Shown: piece by piece, positions 35,342-42,739 of the stretch
Numbering within the stretch: position 1 is the first letter of the stretch
Layout: the number at the start of each line of letters is the position of its first letter
Assembly: GCA_041394705.1 (NCBI GenBank)
Contig: JAWKHS010000003.1
Span: forward strand, 496,001 to 560,000
From: Vicinamibacterales bacterium
GTDB lineage: Bacteria; Acidobacteriota; Vicinamibacteria; Vicinamibacterales; UBA2999
Direction of reading: 5' to 3'
Length of the DNA stretch: 64,000 nucleotides
Program-made: the position numbers and the translations under genes
The notes under the pieces: generated by a model
What the model saw: only the letters and a program-made list of their open reading frames with translations
The model's database searches: none
Told to the model about the DNA's origin: nothing

Positions 35342-35927
35342 TGGGCATTCCTACTCCGACCGCGATCTGCGGGAACCAGATCATCTGGGGCTTTCACCAC
35401 GTGGCCGGCTTCCGGCGCCGGCACGTGGGCGCGTCGATTCGCGCCGAGCTGACCACCTCGCTCCTCGAGGTGCAGCAGGCGCTCGACGCCGATACCGCGG
35501 ACGACCGAGCCATGCTGCTGCGGGCGCAGTCCCAGGAGCTTGGCCCCTCGCGCGACGCGGTGATTGATGCGGTGCAGCAGCGCCTGACCCTGTCAGCGAA
35601 GCTCGCCGCGGAGGCCTATACGCTCGCGGAAACGCACGAGACGAACCCGCGTTCTGTCTGGGGCTACGTGCAGGGGCTCACACGATTGAGCCAGCGCACG
35701 CCCTGGCAGGATGGGCGCTTCGAACTCGACCGCGCCGCCAGCCGCCTCCTGACCACGGTCCACTGACCGGGTTCGCCGCCGCCCGGGCGTAGCCCCGCGG
35801 CACATTCCCTCGCACAACGGACGCTGGCTCAGGCCACGTCTATCGGTCCCGCCTCGCGACTCGCCGTCGCGCGTGCGGATGCCTCCGCTCTCAGAGCCCA
35901 GGCCGCTCTCAGCCGGAGGTGTCTGTC

Positions 35928-36368
35928 ATGCGCGATGGCTCTTCACGTACTGCCCGCCCCCTGACCGCGACCGGTGTGCTTCACGGCGCGCCGGCGCTCG
36001 ACTGGCGGACGGACGTGCGGCCTGCGCTCATCGGCCGCCTGGCCACCCTCGCGACGCGCATCCAGTGGTCTCGCCAGCTGCTGGAGGCGCTCCTCGAGGA
36101 ACTGCACGTCTCCGACGAGTTCGACCAGGTGGTCGGACTCGTCGGTCCCGCCACGCGCGTGGACCGCGATGCTGCACAGCGTCTCGGCCTTGCGCTGCTG
36201 CTTCGCCGTAGCTGGGTCCCAGACGACTTGACGGAGCTCGTCCGTCGTCTGGGCCTCGTCCCGCCTCCGTCCGCCCACTCCATCACCCAACCCACAACCA
36301 CGCCTGCCCACGGTGGCCGCCACCGTGGGCGCCAGGGACGCACGTCGCCTTCAGGGCCACGTGCGTGA
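35928..36368 (+). CDS. Conserved small helical protein, paralogue of the gene at 2288
   Basis: 146 residues; ATG at 35928 with GGAGG eight bases upstream (a GTG at 35919 is too close to it). The core RLATLATRIQWSRQLLEALL ... EELHVSDEFDQVVGL ... VRRLGLVPP matches the 119-aa protein at 2288-2647. The tail is Pro/His/Arg-rich, and its DNA contains a perfect 10-bp hairpin (36307-36329). The next gene follows within 12 bases. Function unknown; the pair is a marker family of this element. Confidence 0.55.
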   Translation: MRDGSSRTARPLTATGVLHGAPALDWRTDVRPALIGRLATLATRIQWSRQLLEALLEELHVSDEFDQVVGLVGPATRVDRDAAQRLGLALLLRRSWVPDDLTELVRRLGLVPPPSAHSITQPTTTPAHGGRHRGRQGRTSPSGPRA

Positions 36369-36379
36369 AAGGAGACGTC

Positions 36380-36916
36380 ATGACCGAAGCCACGACCGCT
36401 CGTATGCCAGGGGCTCGGGGACACCGCGTCCGCGAGCTGGTCTGCTCGTATCGCCCGCTGCGCGCTCCCGACGGCCACGTTCACGACGTGACGACGCTCG
36501 CGCTGTCGACGCCGCGGATCGCCGCCGCCACGCTCGGTCCGCTGCTCGCGGCCGAACTCGTGGAGGTGTTCGCCGTGGCGTGCCTGTCGGCGCGCCAGCG
36601 GCTGCTCACGTGGCACGTCGTGTCGCGCGGCACGCGGACCAGCACGCAGATCTCGATGCCCGACGTGTTCGTGCCGGCGTGCCTCACGCCGGGCACGACG
36701 GGACTCATCGTGGTGCACAACCACCCGAGCGGAGATCCCACCCCGAGCGCCGACGATGCGCGGCTCACCGTGCGCATCTGCGCCGCGGCCGACGTGCTCG
36801 ACCTGCCGCTGATCGACCACCTGGTCATCGGTGACGAGGGGCGGTACTTCAGCTTCCGCGAAGCCGGGCATCTCTCGTCGAGTCCCGGCGCGTCCGCGTG
36901 GAGCGCCGCGCGATGA
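36380..36916 (+). CDS. RadC/JAB-domain protein
   Basis: 178 residues; ATG at 36380 with AAGGAG upstream. It is an MPN/JAB fold with the metal motif HNHPSGDPTPSADD (His-x-His, Ser, Asp), preceded by VEVFAVACLSARQRLLTWHV and followed by LIDHLVIGDEGRYFSFREAG. It lacks the N-terminal HhH part of chromosomal RadC, like the short RadC proteins on plasmids and conjugative elements. It is presumably a metal-dependent hydrolase; the substrate is unknown. Confidence 0.85.
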   Translation: MTEATTARMPGARGHRVRELVCSYRPLRAPDGHVHDVTTLALSTPRIAAATLGPLLAAELVEVFAVACLSARQRLLTWHVVSRGTRTSTQISMPDVFVPACLTPGTTGLIVVHNHPSGDPTPSADDARLTVRICAAADVLDLPLIDHLVIGDEGRYFSFREAGHLSSSPGASAWSAAR

Positions 36917-37119
36917 CCACCCTGACGGCCATCACCCGTGCCGATCGTACGGCTCGCCTCGTCGCGTTCAAGGCTCGTCGCGTGGCTCCGACCCCGCGGG
37001 GCGGGGCTTACGGCCTTGACCGCGCCTCGGGCTCGCCGGAACGCGGCACTTACGTGATGGCCGTCCCGCCTGCCGTCAGACATCACCCATCGGATGCAAC
37101 CCACGGAAGGAGCACTGCC

Positions 37120-37488
37120 ATGCGCATCGGATCGAACGGCCCATCCATCACCGTCGACATCGGCGGACAGCTGCGTGTCTACCACGCATTCGTCACGACG
37201 GCGGGGCGTCCGCTCGACGGCCCGTCCACACTCACGCTCCACACCTCGAACTTCGCCGACGTGGCGGGGTTCGCGGCCAACCCGATTCCGTTCACGGCGG
37301 AGTACGGGCGGAAGCTCGCGCGGATCGTGCTCGTGGACGCCACCGAGCTTGCGTGGCATCGCGCGAGCTATCGCCGCGAGGGCTGCCTCTTCGCGGCCGT
37401 GGACCCACACCTCATCGGCCTGCCGGCGCTGCAGAAGTGGCTGTGGCAGCGGCTGCTCGCGCCCGAGCCCGTCGGGGCTACGGCATGA
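37120..37488 (+). CDS. Conserved element protein, unknown function
   Basis: 122 residues from ATG at 37120 with AAGGAG upstream. An in-frame ATG at 36913 overlapping the radC stop would give a longer form, but the internal ribosome-binding site is stronger and the extension is low in structure. The sequence starts with a beta pattern (SITVDIGGQLRVYHAFVTT) and ends with a helix (LPALQKWLWQRLLAPEP). No family is recognised. Confidence 0.5.
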   Translation: MRIGSNGPSITVDIGGQLRVYHAFVTTAGRPLDGPSTLTLHTSNFADVAGFAANPIPFTAEYGRKLARIVLVDATELAWHRASYRREGCLFAAVDPHLIGLPALQKWLWQRLLAPEPVGATA

Positions 37489-37572
37489 CGTCGCTCGGTT
37501 CGGACTCGCTTCCTCGACCGCACGTTGATTCGGGCCAGCCGCCGGCCGGCCCTTCACCCAAGGACGGACATC

Positions 37573-37887
37573 ATGCACACCTACGTCAACCTCACCCCCG
37601 CCGACGACAACGCGCCCGCCGGCAAGCTCGCGGATGTCGAACTGCATTTCGCGGGTGGCGAGCTCGATGGCCTGAAGCTGGTCGGGTTCGCCGTCTGGAC
37701 GCGTCGCGACGGTCAGGGCTACAGCGTCACGTTCCCCACGCGGCAGTTCATGGCGCGGGGCGGTGAGAAGCGGAACTTCAGCCTGGTTCGCGCGATCGAG
37801 AACCCGGAGGCGGAGCGGAAGCTCCGTGACTTCATCCTGCAGGCGCATGCGGCGTACGTGCCGGCGAGCGAAACCTCACCGACGTAA
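37573..37887 (+). CDS. SpoVG-like small protein, second paralogue
   Basis: 104 residues from ATG at 37573. It aligns with the protein at 26526: NAPAGKLADVELHFAGGELD ... GLKLVGFAVWTRRDGQGYSV ... VTFPTRQFMARGGEKRNFSL. The C-terminal helix (AERKLRDFILQAHAAYV) is also shared. A Rho-independent terminator follows. Nucleic-acid binding is suggested by the SpoVG-like pattern only. Confidence 0.6.
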   Translation: MHTYVNLTPADDNAPAGKLADVELHFAGGELDGLKLVGFAVWTRRDGQGYSVTFPTRQFMARGGEKRNFSLVRAIENPEAERKLRDFILQAHAAYVPASETSPT

Positions 37888-37900
37888 CCCGACTGGCAAT

Positions 37901-37932
37901 GGGGTACCGGCAACGGTCGGTACCCCGCTTTT
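37901..37932 (+). terminator. Rho-independent terminator
   Basis: Arms ggggtaccg (37901-37909) and cggtacccc (37918-37926) around an 8-base loop, followed by gcTTTT. It ends the SpoVG-like transcription unit before the excisionase. Confidence 0.85.
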
Positions 37933-37967
37933 CGACAAACCGGTTCTTGTTTGGGGAGGGGGCGGCC

Positions 37968-38249
37968 ATGATGCGAGTGCTCAGCGATACCTGGTGGACC
38001 CGCCGAGAAGCGGCGACCTACGTACACGTCTCGGAAGCGACCATCGGCAGGGAAGTCCGCGTAGGACGGCTCCGGCACGCTCGGGTTGGCGGTCGTCGCG
38101 CGTTGCGCTTTAAGCGCGAGTGGCTGGATGAGTGGCTGGCCGCCGGTCAACCGACCGAGCATCCTGTCGCGGAGACTCACAGCGACGGCGCGACGCACAA
38201 GGTGCCGCGGTACGTGCGCAGACCTCAGACGGTTCCACCGTTGACGTAG
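37968..38249 (+). CDS. xis: Excisionase-type MerR/HTH_17 DNA-binding protein
   Basis: 93 residues from ATG at 37968 after GGGGAGGGGG. It has a winged helix of the HTH_17 class: TWWTRREAATYVHVSEATIG ... LRHARVGGRRALRFKREWLDEWL. It lies 47 bases upstream of the integrase, the classic xis-int pairing. It probably directs excision of the element. Confidence 0.75.
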   Translation: MMRVLSDTWWTRREAATYVHVSEATIGREVRVGRLRHARVGGRRALRFKREWLDEWLAAGQPTEHPVAETHSDGATHKVPRYVRRPQTVPPLT

Positions 38250-38296
38250 CAGTGCGCCAGGTGCACCCTGGATCTCTCATCTCACGGAGGTCTCCG

Positions 38297-39838
38297 ATGG
38301 CGCGGCGTGGTGCCGGTTTGACGAAGCGGTGCGGCTGCTCGGCCAAGTCGTGGTCCAAGTGCCCGCACCCGTGGCACTTCTCGTTCTGCCGCGGCAAAAC
38401 TCCGGATGGCCGGAAAGCTCGCTATCGTTTCAGCCTTCACGCATTCACGGACAAGCCCCCGTCCTACGTGATGTCAGTGAGCGAGGCAGAAGCCATCGCC
38501 GACCGGATTCGCAGCGACATCCGCTCGGGCGCCATTCAGCTCGAGCCCCCCTCCGCCGCGATATCGCCAGCCGAGCCGCCCACATCGTTGACCCTGCAGG
38601 ACATCTCCTCGCGGTACCTCGACGAGTACGCCAGGACCGAGACTCGACGCCCCCATGCACTGCGCCAGTTCGAGATGTACATCGGCCTGCTGAACGCCGC
38701 GAAGGTGTCCGGACCAGGCGGCACGCAAGTGGCGATGGGGGCCAAACCGTTTCGCGACGTAGTTCGCGCCGACCTCGACTCGGTATTCGCGGCGAGGCTC
38801 GAGGCGATCGCCGCGGCTCGTCAAGCCGCGCGGCAGGTCGCAGCGCTGACGGCCGCAGGGAAGGGCGTGCGGCCCGAACTGCGCAGGGCCGCGGCTCTTG
38901 CTGGCAGAAGCACGAAAGGTGGGCACGTGGCGCTGAATCGGTTCAAGGCGCGAGCGCGGCACTTCTTCAACTGGGCCGTGGCCCAGGGCTATCGGGACGA
39001 CACGCCTTTCAAGCGGCACGGCGTCAACGTCGTGCGCCTCGACGGCAAGGCCGAAACGGTTCGCGCTCGTCGCCTTCAGCCGGGCGAAGAGGAACGACTC
39101 ATCAGGACCGCCGCTCCGCACCTGCGTGCGCTGATCATCGCGGCGTTGTCGACGGGCTGCCGCGTGGGCGAGTTGCTGACGCTGCAGTGGGGAGACGTCC
39201 AAGTCGGCGATCGGGACGAGTTCCGAGCCCTCGCGCTGCGGGCGAGCAAGACAAAGACGGCAACCTCGCGTGTCGTTCCGATCGGTCAGCGGCTGCGAGC
39301 GGTGCTCGAGATGCTCCGTACGGATCCCGACGGCCAGCAGCTCCCGCCTGAGGCCTTCGTGTTCGGCGACGAGATCGGAGGCCGAATCTCGTCGGTCAAG
39401 ACCGCATGGCGCACGGCCTGCCGGGAGGCCGGCGTCGTCGGCCTCCGGTTTCACGACCTGCGCCGAGAGTTCGCCTGCCGCCTACTCGAGTCGCGCGCCG
39501 AGATTCACGATGTGCGGGACTTCCTCGGTCACTCCAACATCACGACGACGTCTCGCTACCTGCGTTCGACAACGCTCAGATTGGAGCGCGCGTTGGGACT
39601 TCTGGAGCGTGCGGAGCTGGAGCGCCGCGCCGACAACTCAGCGCGCGGCAAGAGCGCTTCCAGGAAAAGTGCCACACCAGTGCCACGCGAGCGGTCTGAT
39701 CGGTCCGAAGGCGATCTGGACCACGACCCCGAAGTGCTTGATGCGATTGAGGATGTAGTGGTGAGCCGCATTTTCGCGAGTTGGAACCAACTCGACGGGT
39801 GGTTGCGGCTTGTGGAGGCGGTGAGGCGGGTCGCGTGA
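38297..39838 (+). CDS. int: Tyrosine integrase of the element
   Basis: 513 residues; ATG at 38297 with CGGAGG upstream. The N-terminus has a Cys/His-rich patch (KRCGCSAKSWSKCPHPWHF), followed by an SAM-like core-binding domain and the catalytic domain. Catalytic residues seen: Arg289 (GCRVGELL), His386 and Arg389 (FHDLRREF), His412 (LGHSN) and Tyr421 (TSRYLR). The extra C-terminal 90 residues are charged. It should catalyse integration and excision. No tRNA or clear direct repeat was found beside it, so the attachment site remains unknown. Confidence 0.92.
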   Translation: MARRGAGLTKRCGCSAKSWSKCPHPWHFSFCRGKTPDGRKARYRFSLHAFTDKPPSYVMSVSEAEAIADRIRSDIRSGAIQLEPPSAAISPAEPPTSLTLQDISSRYLDEYARTETRRPHALRQFEMYIGLLNAAKVSGPGGTQVAMGAKPFRDVVRADLDSVFAARLEAIAAARQAARQVAALTAAGKGVRPELRRAAALAGRSTKGGHVALNRFKARARHFFNWAVAQGYRDDTPFKRHGVNVVRLDGKAETVRARRLQPGEEERLIRTAAPHLRALIIAALSTGCRVGELLTLQWGDVQVGDRDEFRALALRASKTKTATSRVVPIGQRLRAVLEMLRTDPDGQQLPPEAFVFGDEIGGRISSVKTAWRTACREAGVVGLRFHDLRREFACRLLESRAEIHDVRDFLGHSNITTTSRYLRSTTLRLERALGLLERAELERRADNSARGKSASRKSATPVPRERSDRSEGDLDHDPEVLDAIEDVVVSRIFASWNQLDGWLRLVEAVRRVA

Positions 39839-40009
39839 GCACTGTGTGGCGCTGCAGTTGGAACCCGACTCGTCGAGCGCGACGGCTCGCCTCCTGGCAG
39901 CGCTTCGCACTCCTGGTCCTCGCCTCGCGGGCGGAATCACCGGCGAGCTAGCCCGTGGTCTTTTGGCCCAGGTTGGTTGGTGGTTTCGGTGAGTGTGTAG
40001 AATCCGCCC

Positions 40010-40717
40010 ATGTGGCACGCTTTGCCCGACGTCTTCTCGCCGGATTGGTTCGCCGCGGTCCGCGACGTGCTCTCGGTGGGGCTCGCAGCGCTTGGCGCCT
40101 GGCTGGCCTGGAAATCAATCAGGATGTCCGAGGCGAACGAGGCCGTTACGGCGAAGCAGATGGAGCTGATGGCGGGCCAAAAGGAACTGCTGGCGGAGCT
40201 GAAAGCGCTTGAGGGGAAGCAGGCGGAGATTGCGGAGGCGCAGCACCGACTCGTCGTCGAGGACCGGTCGCGCAAGGTGGCGCTCGAGGCGCAGCGAGTG
40301 GAGAGCAGCTCGGGGTGGCACGACGACGCCACGCACAAGTACGAGCACTCCATCTACGTCGCCAACCGCGGGGACAGGGTGACGCGCGAGGTGCATTGGA
40401 AGATCAGGATCCCCCACCACGTCGTCAACGTCACGATGTCGGCGGCCCCCGGGAACACGGTGCTGAGACACGGCGGGACCTTCGAGGTCCATGACGAGAA
40501 GACGATGGACATCGAGGAGTTCATGGAGCTCTCCGGAAGGTACGACGGCCCCGTCTACCCGGACCAGCAGGTGCGCGTCGCCGAACTGGTCCAGCTGTTG
40601 CCCCACCCGATTAGTGCCGGCGACAAGCTCGATGAGCTGCAGTGGGCGCTCGAGTGCGCCGAAGGCCGGTACCCAGCGTCCGGGTTCACGGCGCTTTGGC
40701 TGGGGTTCGGAAGATAG
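40010..40717 (+). CDS. Membrane-anchored coiled-coil protein, unknown function
   Basis: 235 residues. The N-terminal amphipathic/transmembrane segment (VLSVGLAALGAWLAWKSIRM) is followed by a long coiled coil (AKQMELMAGQKELLAELKAL...EAQHRLVVEDRSRK) and a C-terminal beta domain (EHSIYVANRGDRVTREVHWK; VTMSAAPGNTVLRHGGTFEV). The layout resembles membrane-tethered sensors, but no family is recognised. It is the first gene after the integrase and may lie just inside or outside the element. Confidence 0.5.
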   Translation: MWHALPDVFSPDWFAAVRDVLSVGLAALGAWLAWKSIRMSEANEAVTAKQMELMAGQKELLAELKALEGKQAEIAEAQHRLVVEDRSRKVALEAQRVESSSGWHDDATHKYEHSIYVANRGDRVTREVHWKIRIPHHVVNVTMSAAPGNTVLRHGGTFEVHDEKTMDIEEFMELSGRYDGPVYPDQQVRVAELVQLLPHPISAGDKLDELQWALECAEGRYPASGFTALWLGFGR

Positions 40718-40775
40718 CCGGAGGCTGCCGCCAACCCTGTAGGTAGCTCAGGCCAGCCGTCGTGATGCCCTGCGT

Positions 40776-41276
40776 TTACGGCCCCTGTACAGCGGCAACA
40801 CTCAGTGTGGCTTCGGCAACCAGCGAGCCAAGATCACGACCGAGGTGGAGGTCGTCGTAGATTCCGAACACCTGCTGTCGGAGGCGACCGACCGCGTCGA
40901 TCAGAACGACCGTCGGCGTGCCGCGCATGCGGTAGGCCCGCATCGTCTGGGGCGTCGTGTCGCCTGACCGTCCCGGGCGATCCACGGCGACGGGGAACGT
41001 CACACGGTACTCCTGGAGGAACACTGCGAGCGCCTCCGGCCCCATCAAGTCGTGGTGCTCGAACACAGTATGCAGGCCCACGATCGTGACCGGAGCGTCC
41101 GCGAACTGGCGGGCCACCCGCTGCGCCTGTGGGATGCCATGCGACACGCAGCCCGGGCACAACATCTGGAACGCGTGCAGCATGACCACGCGCCCTCGAA
41201 GCGCGTCGAGCGTGAGCGGAGCAGCAGTGTTGAACCAGCGGTCCGTGAACCACGCAGGCGCAGCGGTGGCGGCCAT
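40776..41276 (-). CDS. Thioredoxin-fold redoxin
   Basis: 166 residues; ATG at 41276 overlaps the protoglobin stop by one base (TGATG). AhpC/TlpA-like fold with the redox motif FQMLCPGCVSHGIPQAQ (CPGC), then VTIVGLHTVFEHHDLMGPEA, cis-Pro segment RGTPTVVLID and a C-terminal DLHLGRDLGSLV helix. There is no signal peptide, so it is cytoplasmic. Coupling to a protoglobin and a Cys-containing MarR suggests a role in nitrosative or oxidative stress. Confidence 0.8.
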   Translation of the reverse strand: MAATAAPAWFTDRWFNTAAPLTLDALRGRVVMLHAFQMLCPGCVSHGIPQAQRVARQFADAPVTIVGLHTVFEHHDLMGPEALAVFLQEYRVTFPVAVDRPGRSGDTTPQTMRAYRMRGTPTVVLIDAVGRLRQQVFGIYDDLHLGRDLGSLVAEATLSVAAVQGP

Positions 41277-41866
41277 CAGAAGTCTCCGTCCTTCACGTAG
41301 GGATGGCTCCACAGCGTCAGCTGCAGCAGGCACGACTTGACCCACGCCGCATGCATGGCGTCGACCTCGGCGGCGCTGTGTCCGTGGCTCGCGAGGAAAG
41401 GCTTCAGCGTCGTCGTGACCGGTACCACCAGCAGGAACAGATCGCGGAACGGCACCAGCGCCGTCGACATGGCCGCGTCGGTCTGGTTCTTCTTGGCGCG
41501 GTGGTGCCTCAGGCCGATCTCGTGCTGATAGTCGAGCCAGGCCTGGTCGTAGTCGGCGCGTGCGGTGTCGAGGATCCACTGACCGAAGCGGCGTCGAACG
41601 GCGCCGAGGTAGTCGCCGAGGGGCGCGCCGCTGTCGCGATGTGTGAAGGAGGCGAGCAAGTGGGGCTGGGAACCGACAAAGCCGTACCACACGTCGAGGA
41701 TGGCCTCGACCTGGTCTTTGACCACGTCGTAGGACTGACGCAGGGCGCGCACATCCTGGTCATCGAAGAGCACACTCTTCTGCATCGTGGCGAAAGCCTC
41801 GAGTGAGAGCGGCGAGCGCGCGAGTGTCTGCGCGCCTGCCGTGTAGCCTGGAATCTCGCTTGTCAT
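41276..41866 (-). CDS. Protoglobin
   Basis: 196 residues, start ATG at 41866 with AAGGAG upstream. The all-helical protoglobin pattern includes IPGYTAGAQTLARSPLSLEA, ILDVWYGFVGSQPHLLASF and DYDQAWLDYQHEIGLRHHRAKKN (with the proximal His region), and ends in SCLLQLTLWSHPYVKDGDF. Single-domain protoglobins bind O2, CO and NO. It is the middle gene of the marR-protoglobin-redoxin run. Confidence 0.85.
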   Translation of the reverse strand: MTSEIPGYTAGAQTLARSPLSLEAFATMQKSVLFDDQDVRALRQSYDVVKDQVEAILDVWYGFVGSQPHLLASFTHRDSGAPLGDYLGAVRRRFGQWILDTARADYDQAWLDYQHEIGLRHHRAKKNQTDAAMSTALVPFRDLFLLVVPVTTTLKPFLASHGHSAAEVDAMHAAWVKSCLLQLTLWSHPYVKDGDF

Positions 41867-41947
41867 CGTGACTTCTCCTTGGTGGCGTCAAGGCACACGT
41901 CTCCTCACCCGGCTCCCTGCCGTGATGTCGCCCCCGTGTGCGTGAGT

Positions 41948-42601
41948 TCAGGCGTTGGCCGCGAAGCGCGCCCAGTGCAAGCGTTGTTGCTCCTCAGACG
42001 CGGGCTCGTGTTCGGTGCAGTCGAGGCGCAGATGCGACTCCGCCATCGGCGCATCGACGAAGGCACAGTGGTGAGGCGTTGCGCCCGCTCGCACGTGCGG
42101 ACGGAAGTGGGTGCAGGTGATACACATGCGCTGCACCGGGATCTGTCCTTCCTGCTGGAGCGTGCGAATCATCTTCATGAGGGCCGTCAGCAGCGTCGCT
42201 TGCTCGTCGAGCGTCAGTGTCCCGACGGCTTGCGTGAGGAACTCCGGCCACGCCCGCGCCTTCGCCGCGAGGCGTCGGCCGCCGACGGTCAAGTGCAGCA
42301 GCCGGGCCCGTGGGTGTCGTTCGTCCGGCATCCTGCGAACGAGATCCTTCGTGACGAGTGTTGAGACGGCCTCGCTGATCGTCGGCAGTCCGATACCGAG
42401 GCGCGTGCCGACGTTCGAGGCGGTGAGGCCGTCCTCGGCAGCGAGGAGCGCCAGGATCTGTCCCTGCGTCGGTGAGAGTCCGTGTTCGTTGGCGTGGCTC
42501 CACTCCTGGTGCTTGAGCGCGAGCCCGAGCTTGTGCAGGCCCGTGGCGATGCGCCCGTCGAGCGGAGGGGAATCGAGCGGCGATAGCGGCGGCGAGCCCA
42601 T
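41948..42601 (-). CDS. MarR-family regulator with C-terminal four-cysteine cluster
   Basis: 217 residues; ATG at 42601. The winged helix covers about 20-150 (LSPTQGQILALLAAEDGLTA ... GLPTISEAVSTLVTKDLVRR). The C-terminal extension has Cys160, Cys163, Cys179 and Cys195 (CITCTHF..., HHC..., LDC), spaced 2-15-15, which could bind zinc or an Fe-S cluster and act as an NO or redox sensor. Its own promoter carries a 13-bp palindrome between -35 and -10, consistent with autorepression. It heads the protoglobin-redoxin operon. Confidence 0.8.
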   Translation of the reverse strand: MGSPPLSPLDSPPLDGRIATGLHKLGLALKHQEWSHANEHGLSPTQGQILALLAAEDGLTASNVGTRLGIGLPTISEAVSTLVTKDLVRRMPDERHPRARLLHLTVGGRRLAAKARAWPEFLTQAVGTLTLDEQATLLTALMKMIRTLQQEGQIPVQRMCITCTHFRPHVRAGATPHHCAFVDAPMAESHLRLDCTEHEPASEEQQRLHWARFAANA

Positions 42602-42609
42602 GGCAGTGA

Positions 42610-42638
42610 ACTGTAAGTTCGGACTCCGAATATGTCAA
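42610..42638 (-). promoter_or_regulatory. marR promoter with internal 13-bp palindromic operator
   Basis: On the minus strand TTGACA (42638-42633) and TACAGT (42615-42610) are exactly 17 bases apart. The spacer contains TTCGGACTCCGAA (42618-42630), a perfect palindrome around one base and a likely MarR operator. The expected start point falls 2-3 bases before the ATG at 42601, so the message would be nearly leaderless. Confidence 0.75.
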
Positions 42639-42655
42639 GCCTGTCCCTGCGTCGT

Positions 42656-42697
42656 ATGACGGCGATCATGCAGCGCCGCCCCTGTCTCAGGTAGCGT
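42656..42697 (+). promoter_or_regulatory. Site 1: ATGAC-N4-ATCAT box and -10 upstream of the NapH-like gene
   Basis: ATGACGGCGATCAT at 42656-42669; 22 bases later TAGCGT at 42692-42697 as the -10. It is one of five such sites in the island with identical spacing. The gene starts at 42740 with a GGAGAA ribosome-binding site. Confidence 0.65.
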
Positions 42698-42739
42698 TCG
42701 AGGCTGTGATCCGTCGCCCGCCAGCGTTCGGAGAAGCAC

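Larger units (their letters stand above)
33446..35360 (+). mobile_element. Group II intron with intact-looking maturase gene
   Basis: The 5' end at 33446 is gtgcgccggtcaaaccggc, a typical group II start. The 3' end ctactccgac is at 35360, ending in AC. Domain V is at 35288-35320. Splicing would join FLF-R to ICGN of the DUF932 host gene in frame, which fixes both boundaries. The intron is 1915 bases and encodes a reverse transcriptase on the same strand as the host gene, as needed for splicing. It lies only 62 bases downstream of the IS3 element's target duplication. Confidence 0.9.
31386..35766 (+). pseudogene. DUF932 gene interrupted by an IS3 element and a group II intron
   Basis: The DUF932 (phage/plasmid-like) protein is split in three. 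Part 1 is 31386-32021 (ending GLFRG), part 2 is 33384-33445 (FILRNSDVGAAALTLDVFLF) and part 3 is 35361-35766 (ICGNQIIWGFHHVAGFRRRH to the stop). Between parts 1 and 2 is an IS3-family element with a 4-bp duplication. Between parts 2 and 3 is a group II intron, whose removal joins cg|c into an Arg codon. The joined parts total 368 codons in one frame, with no stop or frameshift. The intron could splice out, but the IS insertion alone disrupts the product. DUF932 proteins are common on conjugative elements; their function is unclear, with anti-restriction suggested by context. Confidence 0.9.

Noticed and set aside
36307..36329. Perfect hairpin cccacggtgg/ccaccgtggg as a terminator
   Set aside because: It lies inside the coding frame of the gene at 35928 and has no T run.
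36913..37119. Upstream extension of the gene at 37120 to an ATG overlapping the radC stop
   Set aside because: The ATG at 37120 has a clear AAGGAG; the extension has no conserved-looking structure. Kept as an alternative start only.
39839..40009. Search for a tRNA or direct repeat as attachment site beside the integrase
   Set aside because: No tRNA-like fold and no repeat shared with the 1.9-3.2 kb region could be seen by eye.
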